From CAG-1138 sp964495385 (GTDB lineage Bacteria > Bacillota > Clostridia > Christensenellales > CAG-917), in contig CAZBVO010000014.1 in NCBI GenBank assembly GCA_964495385.1, positions 1 through 38,251 of the forward strand: a DNA stretch of 38,251 bases, written 5' to 3'. Of this stretch, positions 15,588 to 23,944 are shown one piece after another. Position 1 is the first letter of the stretch, and each line of letters starts with the position of its first letter. A model generated the notes under the pieces. That model made no database searches. It saw only the letters and a program-made list of their open reading frames with translations, and had not been told where the DNA came from. Both the position numbers and the translations under genes were made by a program.

Positions 15588-17768
15588 ATGTACGACTTGC
15601 CGATCACTTTAAACGAACAACAGATTAAGGCCGTTGAGGACACCGACGGTCAAATTTTGGTTATAGCCGGTGCCGGAAGCGGAAAAACCCGCGTTTTGAT
15701 CGCACGCATAGCTTATCTTATAAAAAACCAAGGCGTCGAACCGTGGGAGATTTTGGCCATAACCTTTACCAACAAGGCCGCCAAGGAAATGCTTGAAAGG
15801 TTGGATTCCGCCGTCGGGCAGGGCGCAAACGTTTGGGCGATGACTTTCCACAGTTTTTGCGCACGCATTTTGAGGCGTGATGCCGACAGAATCGGTTTCA
15901 CTTCGGGCTACAGCATTTACGACGAAAGCGACCGTGAAAAACTTATAAAGCGCATTTGCACCGACAAAAAAATCGAAGACACCAAGCTCAAAGAGCGCAT
16001 TGTCTGCTATATTTCCGACGCAAAGTCCTTCGGGATGCTGCCGGCGAAGTTCAGGATAGAGTATGCACATCTTAAAGATGCCGACGTTGCAGCCGACGTT
16101 TACGAGGAGTATCAGGAGCGCTTGCACGAAATGAACGCGATGGATTTCGACGACCTGTTGTTGAACGCCGTGCAGCTTTTTGTGAATTGTCCGGACGTTT
16201 TGGAGAGATATCAAAACCGTTTCCGTTACATCAACGTGGACGAATTTCAGGACACCAACGCCACGCAATATCTGCTCATAAAGCTTTTGGCCGGCAAACA
16301 CGGCAACATTTTTGCCGTAGGCGACGAGGATCAGAGCATATACAGTTGGCGAGGCGCCGAAATAAAGAATATTTTGAATTTCAAAAAGGAATTTCCGAAC
16401 GTCAAAACGTACATGCTCGAACGAAATTACCGTTCGACTTCGCAAATTCTCAATGCCGCAAACCGTCTTATCGCAAACAATAAGGAGCGTCTTGCCGCAA
16501 AAAATCTTTGGACGGACAAAACCGACGGCGAACAGATTGCGGTGTGCAGCGCGGGCAGCGACCGAGACGAGGCCGATTACGTTGTAAAGCAAATTGATAT
16601 GCTTTTAAGAAGCGGCTACCGTTATCGGGACATAGCCGTTTTGTCGCGCATAAACGCATTGAGCCGCACTTTTGAAGAAAAATTCAATGCCTACGGCATA
16701 CCGTACAAGGTTTACGGCGGTTTCAAGTTTTACGAGCGCAAAGAGGTCAAGGACGTTTTGGCTTACTTTAAAGTGGTCAGCAACCCTAAGGATGCCGAAA
16801 GCATTTTGCGCATAGTCAACTTCCCGAAAAGAGGGATAGGCGACGGGGCGATAGGCGAGCTGGTTTCCTATTGCAAAGACGCCGGCATCGACCTTATCGA
16901 CGGGATATTGGGCATCGATACTGCCGCCGTTTCGCAGGGGACGAGACGAAAAATTTCGTCGTTTAGGGACATAATTTGCCGCCTCATGACCAACGAGAGG
17001 GAAATGTCCATGCTCGATTACGCAAAAAGCGTTATGGAGATTTCCGGGCTCGACGCATTCTACAAAAACAACGACGACGAGGCCGATCGTCTGGAAAACG
17101 TCAACGAACTTATGTCGTCCATAGCTTATTTCGCCGCCGACAACGAAGGCGCGTCCATGAGTGATTTTTTGCAATCGGTGGCTTTGGTTTCGGACACCGA
17201 CGACATAACCGACGACAATTTCGTAACCCTTGCCACGGTGCATGCCGTCAAAGGACTTGAATTCGACGCCGTGTTCGTTGTGGGCTTGGAAGAAAACATT
17301 TTTCCTTTGGAAAGATGTGTGGACAAGGGCGAACTCGAGGAGGAACGCCGCTTGATGTACGTTGCGGTTACCCGTGCCAAAAAGAAGCTGTTTTGCACTT
17401 ATGCCGGGCGCCGTTTCAGGTTCAACTCGGTGCTTTACAACCGAAAGAGCAGATTTATCGACGAAATGAAGGGCGGAGCGCAGAGCGTGTCGGCAGTCAA
17501 GCCGTCCGCCACGCCGAAATCCGCATTGCCGCCTACAACAAAAAAAGCGGTTACGCCGCTGTTGGACTTTTCCGTGAAACCAAAGGTCATACCTACCGAT
17601 TTCGATCGCTACCGTCCGGGCGTTAAGGTGCTGCACAAAAAATTCGGCGAGGGCGAAATCATTGCGGTGTTTGGCGACGGAGTGGACAAGAGCGCACAAA
17701 TCAAATTCAACACGGTGGGCGTCAAAAAGCTGTTGCTTTTGATTGCCAATCTTGAAATTACGGAGTAA
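15588..17768 (+). CDS. pcrA: ATP-dependent DNA helicase PcrA/UvrD
   Basis: Superfamily 1A 3'-5' helicase for repair and for clearing RecA and stalled polymerase from DNA. 726 residues. Visible motifs: Q-motif LNEQQIKAV, Walker A GAGSGKT with K33, DEFQDTN (motif II), GDEDQSIYSWRGA (motif III), TVHAVKGLEFDAVFV (motif V) and YVAVTRAKKKL (motif VI). The C-terminal 50 residues form a Tudor-like domain (VLHKKFGEGEIIAVFGDG), which in PcrA binds RNA polymerase. ATG 15588 gives MYDLPITLNE; an earlier in-frame start lacks a ribosome site. It directly precedes ligA, as in Bacillus pcrB-pcrA-ligA; pcrB is absent. Confidence 0.96.
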   Translation: MYDLPITLNEQQIKAVEDTDGQILVIAGAGSGKTRVLIARIAYLIKNQGVEPWEILAITFTNKAAKEMLERLDSAVGQGANVWAMTFHSFCARILRRDADRIGFTSGYSIYDESDREKLIKRICTDKKIEDTKLKERIVCYISDAKSFGMLPAKFRIEYAHLKDADVAADVYEEYQERLHEMNAMDFDDLLLNAVQLFVNCPDVLERYQNRFRYINVDEFQDTNATQYLLIKLLAGKHGNIFAVGDEDQSIYSWRGAEIKNILNFKKEFPNVKTYMLERNYRSTSQILNAANRLIANNKERLAAKNLWTDKTDGEQIAVCSAGSDRDEADYVVKQIDMLLRSGYRYRDIAVLSRINALSRTFEEKFNAYGIPYKVYGGFKFYERKEVKDVLAYFKVVSNPKDAESILRIVNFPKRGIGDGAIGELVSYCKDAGIDLIDGILGIDTAAVSQGTRRKISSFRDIICRLMTNEREMSMLDYAKSVMEISGLDAFYKNNDDEADRLENVNELMSSIAYFAADNEGASMSDFLQSVALVSDTDDITDDNFVTLATVHAVKGLEFDAVFVVGLEENIFPLERCVDKGELEEERRLMYVAVTRAKKKLFCTYAGRRFRFNSVLYNRKSRFIDEMKGGAQSVSAVKPSATPKSALPPTTKKAVTPLLDFSVKPKVIPTDFDRYRPGVKVLHKKFGEGEIIAVFGDGVDKSAQIKFNTVGVKKLLLLIANLEITE

Positions 17769-17771
17769 ATT

Positions 17772-19715
17772 ATGGACAGAATGAAGGAACTGGTGGAACT
17801 TCTGAACCGCTATGCCGAACTTTATTATACCTACGACGCACCGGTTGTTGCGGATGCCGAGTACGACAAGCTTTACGACGAACTGAGGGCCCTCGAGGAA
17901 TTTACGGGGGTGGTTTTGCCGAATTCTCCGACCAAGCGAGTGGGCGGCGAAATACTGTCGGAATTTGTCGAATATCGTCACAGTCACAGGCTTTACAGCC
18001 TCGACAAATGCCAATCGAAGGAGGAATTTGCGCTTTGGTTGGGGCGAACGGAAAAAGCGTTGGGGTATCTTCCGGAACTGACCGTCGAGTTTAAGTTTGA
18101 CGGCCTTACCGTCAATTTGGTTTACGAAAACGGTAAGCTTGCGGCCGCCGCAACGAGAGGCAACGGATTTGTGGGCGAGGATATAACCGCTCAGGCAAAA
18201 ACTATAGGCAACGTTCCGAAGCGCATAGCTTACAAGGGACACGTCGAAGTGCAGGGCGAGGGCATAATGCGCTTGTCCGTGCTTGAAAAATACAATGCCG
18301 AAAATCCCGACGACCAACTCAAAAACGCCAGAAACGCCGCCGCAGGTGCCATACGAAATCTCGACACGAGGGTTACCGCAAAACGCAATCTTGACGTTAT
18401 GTGTTACAACGCCGAGGGCGATCCCGACTTTTTAACGCAATGCGAAATGCGTGATTTTATCCGCAAAAACGGCTTTGGCAACGTCGAATATTTCCGCACG
18501 GTAAAAACTTGCGAGCAGGCCTATGCGGCAATCGACGAAATCGAAGCCTTGCGCCCGACCTTGGATTTTTTGATTGACGGAATCGTTTTTAAAGTAAACG
18601 ACGTTTCGGCGCGCGAAATTTTGGGTGAAACGGAAAAATTCCCTAAGTGGGCCGTTGCCTACAAATTTAAGGCCGAAGAGGCCACCACCGTCGTAAAAGA
18701 CGTCATCTGGCAGGTCAGCAGGGCCGGCAAACTTACGCCGCTTGCCGTTTTGGAACCCGTCGAACTTTGCGGAACCACCGTCAGACGGGCTACGCTTAAC
18801 AATTATGGCGACATTTTGAAAAAGAAAGTTAAAATAGGCAGTCGAGTGTTTATACGCCGTTCAAACGACGTTATCCCCGAAATTTTGGGCGTCGCCGAAG
18901 ATTACGAAAACAGTCGCGAGGTCGAAAAACCGAAGTTTTGCCCTGAATGCGGCAGTCCTGTTAGGGAAGAAAACGTGTTTTTGTATTGCACAAACAGTGT
19001 CGACTGTGCGCCTCAAATAGTGTCCAAACTCACTCACTTTGCCGAAAAGGGAGCAATGAACGTCGAAGGGCTGAGCGACAAAACCTGCGAACAGCTTTAC
19101 AACGATTTGGGCGTAAAACGCTTTTCGGATTTGTATGCTTTGACTTTTGACGGACTTATGTCGCTTGACGGGTTTAAGGACAAAAAAGCGCAAAATTTGT
19201 TGGATTCCGTCGAAAAGAGCAAGGCAACCACGTTGGCCAAATTCTTGTACGCATTGGGCATTCCAAACATCGGCGAAAAGGCGGCAAAGCAGCTTGCGGC
19301 CCGGTTCAAAACGCTTGACGCGGTGAAAAACGCAACCGAAAGCGAAATCACTCAAATTGACGATTTTGGCGAAATTATGGCAAAATCCGTGACGGATTAC
19401 TTTAAAAAAGCCGATAATTTAGAACAGTTAGCCCTTTTGGAGGGGTACGGAGTCCATTTTGAGGACGGCACCGTCAAGGCCCTCGAGAACCAAAACTTTG
19501 AGGGGCTTAGGGTGGTTTTGACCGGAAGCCTTTCGGAATTTAAGCGCAGCGAGGCGGCAAAACTTATCGAAGAACGCGGCGGCGAGGTGTTGTCGTCGGT
19601 GTCGTCGAAGTGCAATTTGGTGGTTGCCGGCGAAGAGGCGGGAAGCAAGCTTCAAAAGGCACTTTCTTTGGGCATAAAAATAATTTCGGAAGAAGAATTT
19701 AAGAAAATGCTTTGA
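17772..19715 (+). CDS. ligA: NAD-dependent DNA ligase
   Basis: Seals nicks during replication and repair using NAD. The adenylation lysine is K108 in EFKFDG. In order the protein has the N-terminal Ia domain, the nucleotidyltransferase domain, an OB fold, a four-cysteine zinc finger (CPECGSP ... YCTNSVDCAP), helix-hairpin-helix repeats and a C-terminal BRCT domain that starts near FEGLRVVLTGSL. 647 residues is slightly shorter than the E. coli enzyme but has all domains. GGAG precedes the ATG, 3 nt after the pcrA stop. A terminator closes the pcrA-ligA unit. Confidence 0.97.
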   Translation: MDRMKELVELLNRYAELYYTYDAPVVADAEYDKLYDELRALEEFTGVVLPNSPTKRVGGEILSEFVEYRHSHRLYSLDKCQSKEEFALWLGRTEKALGYLPELTVEFKFDGLTVNLVYENGKLAAAATRGNGFVGEDITAQAKTIGNVPKRIAYKGHVEVQGEGIMRLSVLEKYNAENPDDQLKNARNAAAGAIRNLDTRVTAKRNLDVMCYNAEGDPDFLTQCEMRDFIRKNGFGNVEYFRTVKTCEQAYAAIDEIEALRPTLDFLIDGIVFKVNDVSAREILGETEKFPKWAVAYKFKAEEATTVVKDVIWQVSRAGKLTPLAVLEPVELCGTTVRRATLNNYGDILKKKVKIGSRVFIRRSNDVIPEILGVAEDYENSREVEKPKFCPECGSPVREENVFLYCTNSVDCAPQIVSKLTHFAEKGAMNVEGLSDKTCEQLYNDLGVKRFSDLYALTFDGLMSLDGFKDKKAQNLLDSVEKSKATTLAKFLYALGIPNIGEKAAKQLAARFKTLDAVKNATESEITQIDDFGEIMAKSVTDYFKKADNLEQLALLEGYGVHFEDGTVKALENQNFEGLRVVLTGSLSEFKRSEAAKLIEERGGEVLSSVSSKCNLVVAGEEAGSKLQKALSLGIKIISEEEFKKML

Positions 19716-19726
19716 CGTGTTTTTTC

Positions 19727-19755
19727 AAACGGGTGCGTTGCGCCCGTTTTTTTTG
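19727..19755 (+). terminator. Intrinsic terminator after ligA
   Basis: ACGGGTGC - GTT - GCGCCCGT stem (8 pairs, one G-T) followed by eight T. Confidence 0.88.
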
Positions 19756-19797
19756 TAAAAAATTTTTGACCAATTTGCCAAAATGCGTCCTAAACTG

Positions 19798-19826
19798 TTG
19801 AAAAAAACTTTTGTATATGCTAAAAT
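19798..19826 (+). promoter_or_regulatory. Promoter of the HypE-like to spoVM run
   Basis: TTGAAA (19798-19803), a 17-bp spacer and TAAAAT (19821-19826) with an extended -10 TATGC. The transcript start near 19833 supports the ATG at 19858 and excludes the upstream start at 19783. Confidence 0.6.
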
Positions 19827-19857
19827 TGTTGTAATTATTTTTTTGCGGTGCGTGCGT

Positions 19858-20826
19858 ATGCGTGTAGGTAAACTTACAAATGCCGAACTGAATCAAATTG
19901 TTTTCGGCAAATTGAAAATAAAAAACGACGAAGTTTTGTTCGGAGCGGGCCTTGCGGAGGACTGTGCCGCTTTCCGTTTGTCCGACGTAGTGCTTGCAAC
20001 AACCGATCCCATTACGGCCGCAACAAACGACGTTGGGCGTCTGTCTATAGACGTTTCGGCAAACGATATCGCAAGTTCGGGCGGCGTGCCGTTCGCTTGC
20101 TTGCTGACGATAATCGTTCCGCCGTTCGCCGAGGTTGACGATATTGCCGAAATCATGAACGGCGCCGTCGAAAGGGCAAACGAGCTGGGCATCGACATTA
20201 TAGGCGGTCATACCGAATTTTCGGATGCGGTCGTAAGGCCTATAACAAGCGTCACGATGTTCGGCAAGACCTCTAGGCCTATATCCGCGTCGACGGCAAA
20301 AGAAGGCGATTTTGTTCTTTTGACCAAAACGGCAGGGTTGGAGGGCACCGTGATATTGGCGTCCGAGCGTGGCAAGGCAATAGGCCTTTCCGACTCAGAA
20401 CTTGCCCAAGCGGAGTGCTTGAAAAACAGCCTCGGGGTTACGAAGGAAGGTTACGTTCTTTCCGAAATCGAGTCCGTTCACTCTATGCACGACGTTACCG
20501 AAGGCGGTGTTTTCGGCGCCGCTGCCGAGATTGCGGAAGCCGCCGGATGCGGAATCGAGATTTACGCAAACGACGTTCCGTTTTTGCCTCTGACCGAAAA
20601 AATTTGCGACGCACTCGGCGTGGACAAATTCAGGCTTATATCGTCGGGGAGCATGCTTTTTACCTGCTCGGAACCCGAATTAGCAATAAAAAAACTTAAA
20701 TCGGCGGGCATTGACTGCGCCATAATCGGAAAAATAACAAATGAAGGGGCGTATGCCGTTTTCGGTGATAAAAAACAACAGATATCCGTCACGGCCGACG
20801 AACTTTTGAAGGTAGGTAAACAATGA
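19858..20826 (+). CDS. AIR synthase-family protein, HypE-like
   Basis: A 322-residue ATP-binding protein of the PurM/HypE/SelD/ThiL fold. The N-terminal half has LATTDPITAATNDVGRLS and VSANDIASSGGVPF, then a HypE-style IIGGHTEFSDA; the C-terminal half has SMHDVTEGGVFGAAAEIAEA. True HypE ends in the PRIC motif, whose cysteine carries the cyanide precursor for NiFe-hydrogenase; this protein ends DELLKVGKQ and has no such cysteine. No other hyp genes are nearby. A hydrogenase role is therefore unlikely and the substrate is unknown. The promoter at 19798 sets the start. No clear ribosome site is seen. The stop overlaps yicC by 4 nt. Confidence 0.85.
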   Translation: MRVGKLTNAELNQIVFGKLKIKNDEVLFGAGLAEDCAAFRLSDVVLATTDPITAATNDVGRLSIDVSANDIASSGGVPFACLLTIIVPPFAEVDDIAEIMNGAVERANELGIDIIGGHTEFSDAVVRPITSVTMFGKTSRPISASTAKEGDFVLLTKTAGLEGTVILASERGKAIGLSDSELAQAECLKNSLGVTKEGYVLSEIESVHSMHDVTEGGVFGAAAEIAEAAGCGIEIYANDVPFLPLTEKICDALGVDKFRLISSGSMLFTCSEPELAIKKLKSAGIDCAIIGKITNEGAYAVFGDKKQQISVTADELLKVGKQ

Positions 20827-21701
20827 ACAGTATGACAGGATACGGCAAGGGCTTTGCCGAGGCCGACGGACGCAAAATAACCGTCGAAATGAAATCGGTC
20901 AACAGCAAAAATCTTGACCTCAACATCAGAAGCCCGAAAGCTTTGTATTTTGCCGAGGACGCCGTCAGAAAAACGGTAAAAAGCTTTTTTGTGCACGGCA
21001 GGATAGACGTTTTCGTAACTTATGAAAACACTCGCGACGAGGACACCGGCGTTATGGTCAACGATGCGCTTGCCGCCGAATACGTGCGCATAGCAAGCTA
21101 TCTTTCGTCCGAATACGGTTTGGAAAACGATTTTTCCGTTTCGTCGTTGCTTAAAAGCCCGGACGTAGTTTCGTTTGTCGAAACGGACGACGACGAGGAG
21201 GCATTGCTTTCGTTGGTGGTTGCCGCAACCAAGGCCGCCGCAAAAGGTATGGCCGAAAAACGCGATCGCGAGGGCCGAGGCCTTTACGACGACTTCAAGG
21301 TCAAACTGCAAAATTTGCGCGAGTATCTTGCCGACGTGAGGGCAAGGGCTCCGGAAGTTATGGAAGGCTACCGTCAAAAATTGGTTTCGAGGGTTGAAAG
21401 ATACTTCGAAGGCGTTGACGAAGAGGCGGAAAACAGGCTTATTTCGGAAATAGCTTCCTATGCCGACAAGGTTTGCATCGACGAAGAAATGCAACGTCTC
21501 GGCGCACATATCGACAATTTCGAGTACAATATGGAACAGTCCGGCCCGATCGGAGCGCAACTCAACTACTACACTCAGGAAATGAATCGCGAAGCCAACA
21601 CTATGGGCAGCAAGGCCAACGACCTTCTTATCACCAACCTTGTCATTGCCATGAAGAGCGAAATCGAAAAACTCAGAGAGCAGGTGCAGAACATTGAGTA
21701 G
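20823..21701 (+). CDS. yicC: YicC family endoribonuclease-like protein
   Basis: A 292-residue YicC/YloC protein. The family has been linked to endoribonuclease activity and small-RNA decay in E. coli. The N terminus NSMTGYGKG and the segment EMKSVNSKNLDLNIR are diagnostic, as is the C-terminal DUF1732 part (RLGAHIDNFE, then GAQLNYYTQEMNREANTMGSKAND). Length is normal. It starts within the last codons of the HypE-like gene and overlaps the TTG start of remA by 8 nt. yicC-remA-gmk-rpoZ is the conserved Firmicute order. Confidence 0.94.
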   Translation: MNSMTGYGKGFAEADGRKITVEMKSVNSKNLDLNIRSPKALYFAEDAVRKTVKSFFVHGRIDVFVTYENTRDEDTGVMVNDALAAEYVRIASYLSSEYGLENDFSVSSLLKSPDVVSFVETDDDEEALLSLVVAATKAAAKGMAEKRDREGRGLYDDFKVKLQNLREYLADVRARAPEVMEGYRQKLVSRVERYFEGVDEEAENRLISEIASYADKVCIDEEMQRLGAHIDNFEYNMEQSGPIGAQLNYYTQEMNREANTMGSKANDLLITNLVIAMKSEIEKLREQVQNIE

Positions 21702-21966
21702 CACGGACAAAAACAAATTTGTCAGCATAGGCTACGGCAACGTGGTGAATGCCGACAGAGTTTTGGCGGTTTTGTCGGCAAACGGGCAGTCTGCCGCACG
21801 CAAAATCAAAATTGCCGAAACGCACGGTAAACTTATCGACGCAACCTGCGGCCGAAAAACGAGAACGCTTATAATTCTCGACTTGGACGGCTACGTCATA
21901 ACTACAGGCCTCAACGTGGGCACTCTTACGGACAGATTAAACGGAGAAATTACGGACGATGAATAA
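21694..21966 (+). CDS. remA: RemA-like DUF370 DNA-binding regulator
   Basis: A 90-residue DUF370 protein. In B. subtilis RemA is a DNA-binding ring that activates biofilm matrix and osmoprotection genes. The family core FVSIGYGN, the conserved arginine R22 (ADRVLAVLS) and the basic patch CGRKTR (R54, K55, R57) that contacts DNA are present; K55 replaces the arginine of the Bacillus GRRTR. The C-terminal part (TTGLNVGTLTDRL) is more divergent. The start is taken as TTG 21694, overlapping yicC by 8 nt; the true start could be a few codons later because no strong ribosome site is visible. The matrix role is not proven outside Bacillus. Confidence 0.88.
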   Translation: MSSTDKNKFVSIGYGNVVNADRVLAVLSANGQSAARKIKIAETHGKLIDATCGRKTRTLIILDLDGYVITTGLNVGTLTDRLNGEITDDE

Positions 21967-22528
21967 AGGTATACTTATGGTTATATCCGGCCCGTCGGGC
22001 TGCGGAAAAGGCACTGTTATAAAAGAGCTTATGAAGGAGGGCAACTTCTTCTACAGCGTATCTGCCACCACCAGAGCGCCGAGGGCGGGCGAAGTGCATG
22101 GCAAGCACTACTTTTTCGTCAGCGATGCCGAGTTTGAAAAAATGGTCGAAAACGGCGAATTTTTGGAATACACCAACACTTACGGCAACTCTTACGGCAC
22201 CCCGACGGCACCTGTTATGTCAGAACTTGAAAAAGGCAAGGACATCATTTTGGAACTTGACGTCATGGGGGCGGTAAACGTGAAGCGCAACTATCCCGAA
22301 GCGTTGCTGGTGTTTTTGCTTCCGCCGTCAAGGGAAGAACTTATTTCGAGGCTTGTCGGGCGTCACACCGAAAACGCCGAACAGCTTGAAAAGCGAATCG
22401 CTTATTTCGACAAGGAAATGGAACTGTCCGACGAATACGACTTTAAGGTTTTAAACGACGTTCCACAGCGTGCGGCAAAAGAAGTTATGGACATACTTTC
22501 GGCGCACAAACTTAAAATAAAAAAATAA
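21959..22528 (+). CDS. gmk: Guanylate kinase
   Basis: Phosphorylates GMP to GDP. The P-loop SGPSGCGKGT has K17. The GMP-binding region (TTRAPRAGEVHGKHYFFV; FLEYTNTYGNSYGT) and the lid and C-terminal segments (RLVGRHTENAEQLEKRI; YDFKVLNDV) are intact. 189 residues is normal. The ATG overlaps the end of remA by 8 nt. Confidence 0.97.
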   Translation: MNKGILMVISGPSGCGKGTVIKELMKEGNFFYSVSATTRAPRAGEVHGKHYFFVSDAEFEKMVENGEFLEYTNTYGNSYGTPTAPVMSELEKGKDIILELDVMGAVNVKRNYPEALLVFLLPPSREELISRLVGRHTENAEQLEKRIAYFDKEMELSDEYDFKVLNDVPQRAAKEVMDILSAHKLKIKK

Positions 22529-22564
22529 TTTTCTGCGGATATCCGCAACAAAGGAGATGTTAAT

Positions 22565-22756
22565 ATGTTAGTTGACCCACCTATCGACAAACTTATCGCC
22601 AAAGCAGAGTGCCGTTACGCACTTACCGTTGCAGTCAGCAAACGTGCCCGTACCATTCAGGCACAGGACAAAGATAAACTCGAGCACGGTGAAAAACCGA
22701 TTTCCATTGCTTGCAAAGAAGTTTACGAAGGCAAACAGAAAATTCAGAGAGACTAA
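22565..22756 (+). CDS. rpoZ: RNA polymerase omega subunit
   Basis: A 63-residue omega subunit that helps assemble beta-prime. The N terminus (LVDPPIDKLIAKAECRYAL) and the following TVAVSKRARTIQ match the family; the C terminus is short, as in Firmicutes. AAGGAG lies before the ATG. It sits between gmk and coaBC, its standard place. Confidence 0.94.
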   Translation: MLVDPPIDKLIAKAECRYALTVAVSKRARTIQAQDKDKLEHGEKPISIACKEVYEGKQKIQRD

Positions 22757-22758
22757 TT

Positions 22759-23943
22759 ATGCTTAAAGGCAAAACCGTGGTTTTGGGAGTGTGCGGCGGC
22801 ATCGCTGCCTACAAAAGTTGCGAAGTTGCGTCGAGGCTTAAAAAACTCGGTGCAAACGTCATAGTTCTTATGACAAAGCACGCAACCGAATTCGTCACTC
22901 CTTTGACCTTCGAAACCCTTACGGGTAACAGAGCGGTGTTCGACATGTTCGACCGTGACTTCGTGTTCAGCACGGAGCATATTTCCGTTGCAAAGGCGGC
23001 GGACGTTTTTGTAGTTGCTCCGGCGACGGCAAACGTTATCGCAAAACTTGCTCACGGCATTGCGGACGATATGCTCACAACCACGGCTTTGGCGACAAAA
23101 GCTCCGATGGTCGTTTGCCCGGCAATGAACACGGGTATGCTTGAAAACGCCGAAACGGTAGACAATATCGACAGCCTCGGTAAAAGAGGTTTTCATATAA
23201 TTTACGGCGAAAGCGGATTGCTTGCCTGCGGCGACGTCGGCAAGGGGAGGATGGCCGAACCGAACGTGATTGTCGATTACGTCGAAAATCTTTTGCAACC
23301 CGTTTCCGACTACAAGGGCAAGAAAGTGCTTGTTACCGTGGGCGGAACGGAGGAGCCTATCGACGGCGTCAGGTGCATAACCAATCACTCTTCGGGCAAA
23401 ATGGGCATGGCAATAGCAAGGGCGGCGGCCGTAAGAGGCGCAGAAGTCGTGATTGTCAAAGGCCGTGTGTCGGTGCCGGTACCCGACGAGGTTTCCGAAA
23501 CCGTGGAAGTTTCGACAACGCTCGAGATGCTCGATGCCGTAAAGGCGGCGGAGGGAGTCGATTTGTATATAATGGCGGCGGCTCCTGCCGACTACCGAGT
23601 CAAAAATCGCATATCGGGCAAGCTTAAACAGCGTGAAGTTACGTTGGAGCTTGAAAAAAATCCCGACATAGCAATGACGGTCGGTGAAAGAAAATCGGGC
23701 AACCAAAAGCTTGTGATTTTTTCCGCCGAAACTGAAAATTTGATCGAGAACGCACTTTCGAAACTCCAAAAAAAACACGCCGATATGGTTGTGGCAAACG
23801 ACGTAACCGTAAAAGGTGCGGGGTTCGGGACGGACACCAACGTCGTCACCGTTATGGACTGTGCGGGGCATAGGCTGGACACGGGCATTATGACCAAGGA
23901 CAAAATTGCCGACGTCATTTTGGATATGGCAAAAGAGGTCTGA
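22759..23943 (+). CDS. coaBC: Bifunctional phosphopantothenoylcysteine decarboxylase / synthase CoaBC
   Basis: Two steps of coenzyme A synthesis in one chain. The N-terminal CoaC flavoprotein domain has VCGGIAAYK, the active histidine H74 in STEHISVAKAAD, PAMNTGM, and the flap cysteine C157 in ACGDVGKGRM. The C-terminal CoaB domain has GGTEEPIDGVRCITNHSSGK and the KNPDI motif. 394 residues is normal. ATG 22759, two bases after the rpoZ stop, is preferred over an upstream frame start inside rpoZ, because MLKGKTVVLG is the family N terminus. Followed one base later by priA. Confidence 0.96.
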   Translation: MLKGKTVVLGVCGGIAAYKSCEVASRLKKLGANVIVLMTKHATEFVTPLTFETLTGNRAVFDMFDRDFVFSTEHISVAKAADVFVVAPATANVIAKLAHGIADDMLTTTALATKAPMVVCPAMNTGMLENAETVDNIDSLGKRGFHIIYGESGLLACGDVGKGRMAEPNVIVDYVENLLQPVSDYKGKKVLVTVGGTEEPIDGVRCITNHSSGKMGMAIARAAAVRGAEVVIVKGRVSVPVPDEVSETVEVSTTLEMLDAVKAAEGVDLYIMAAAPADYRVKNRISGKLKQREVTLELEKNPDIAMTVGERKSGNQKLVIFSAETENLIENALSKLQKKHADMVVANDVTVKGAGFGTDTNVVTVMDCAGHRLDTGIMTKDKIADVILDMAKEV

Positions 23944-23944
23944 C

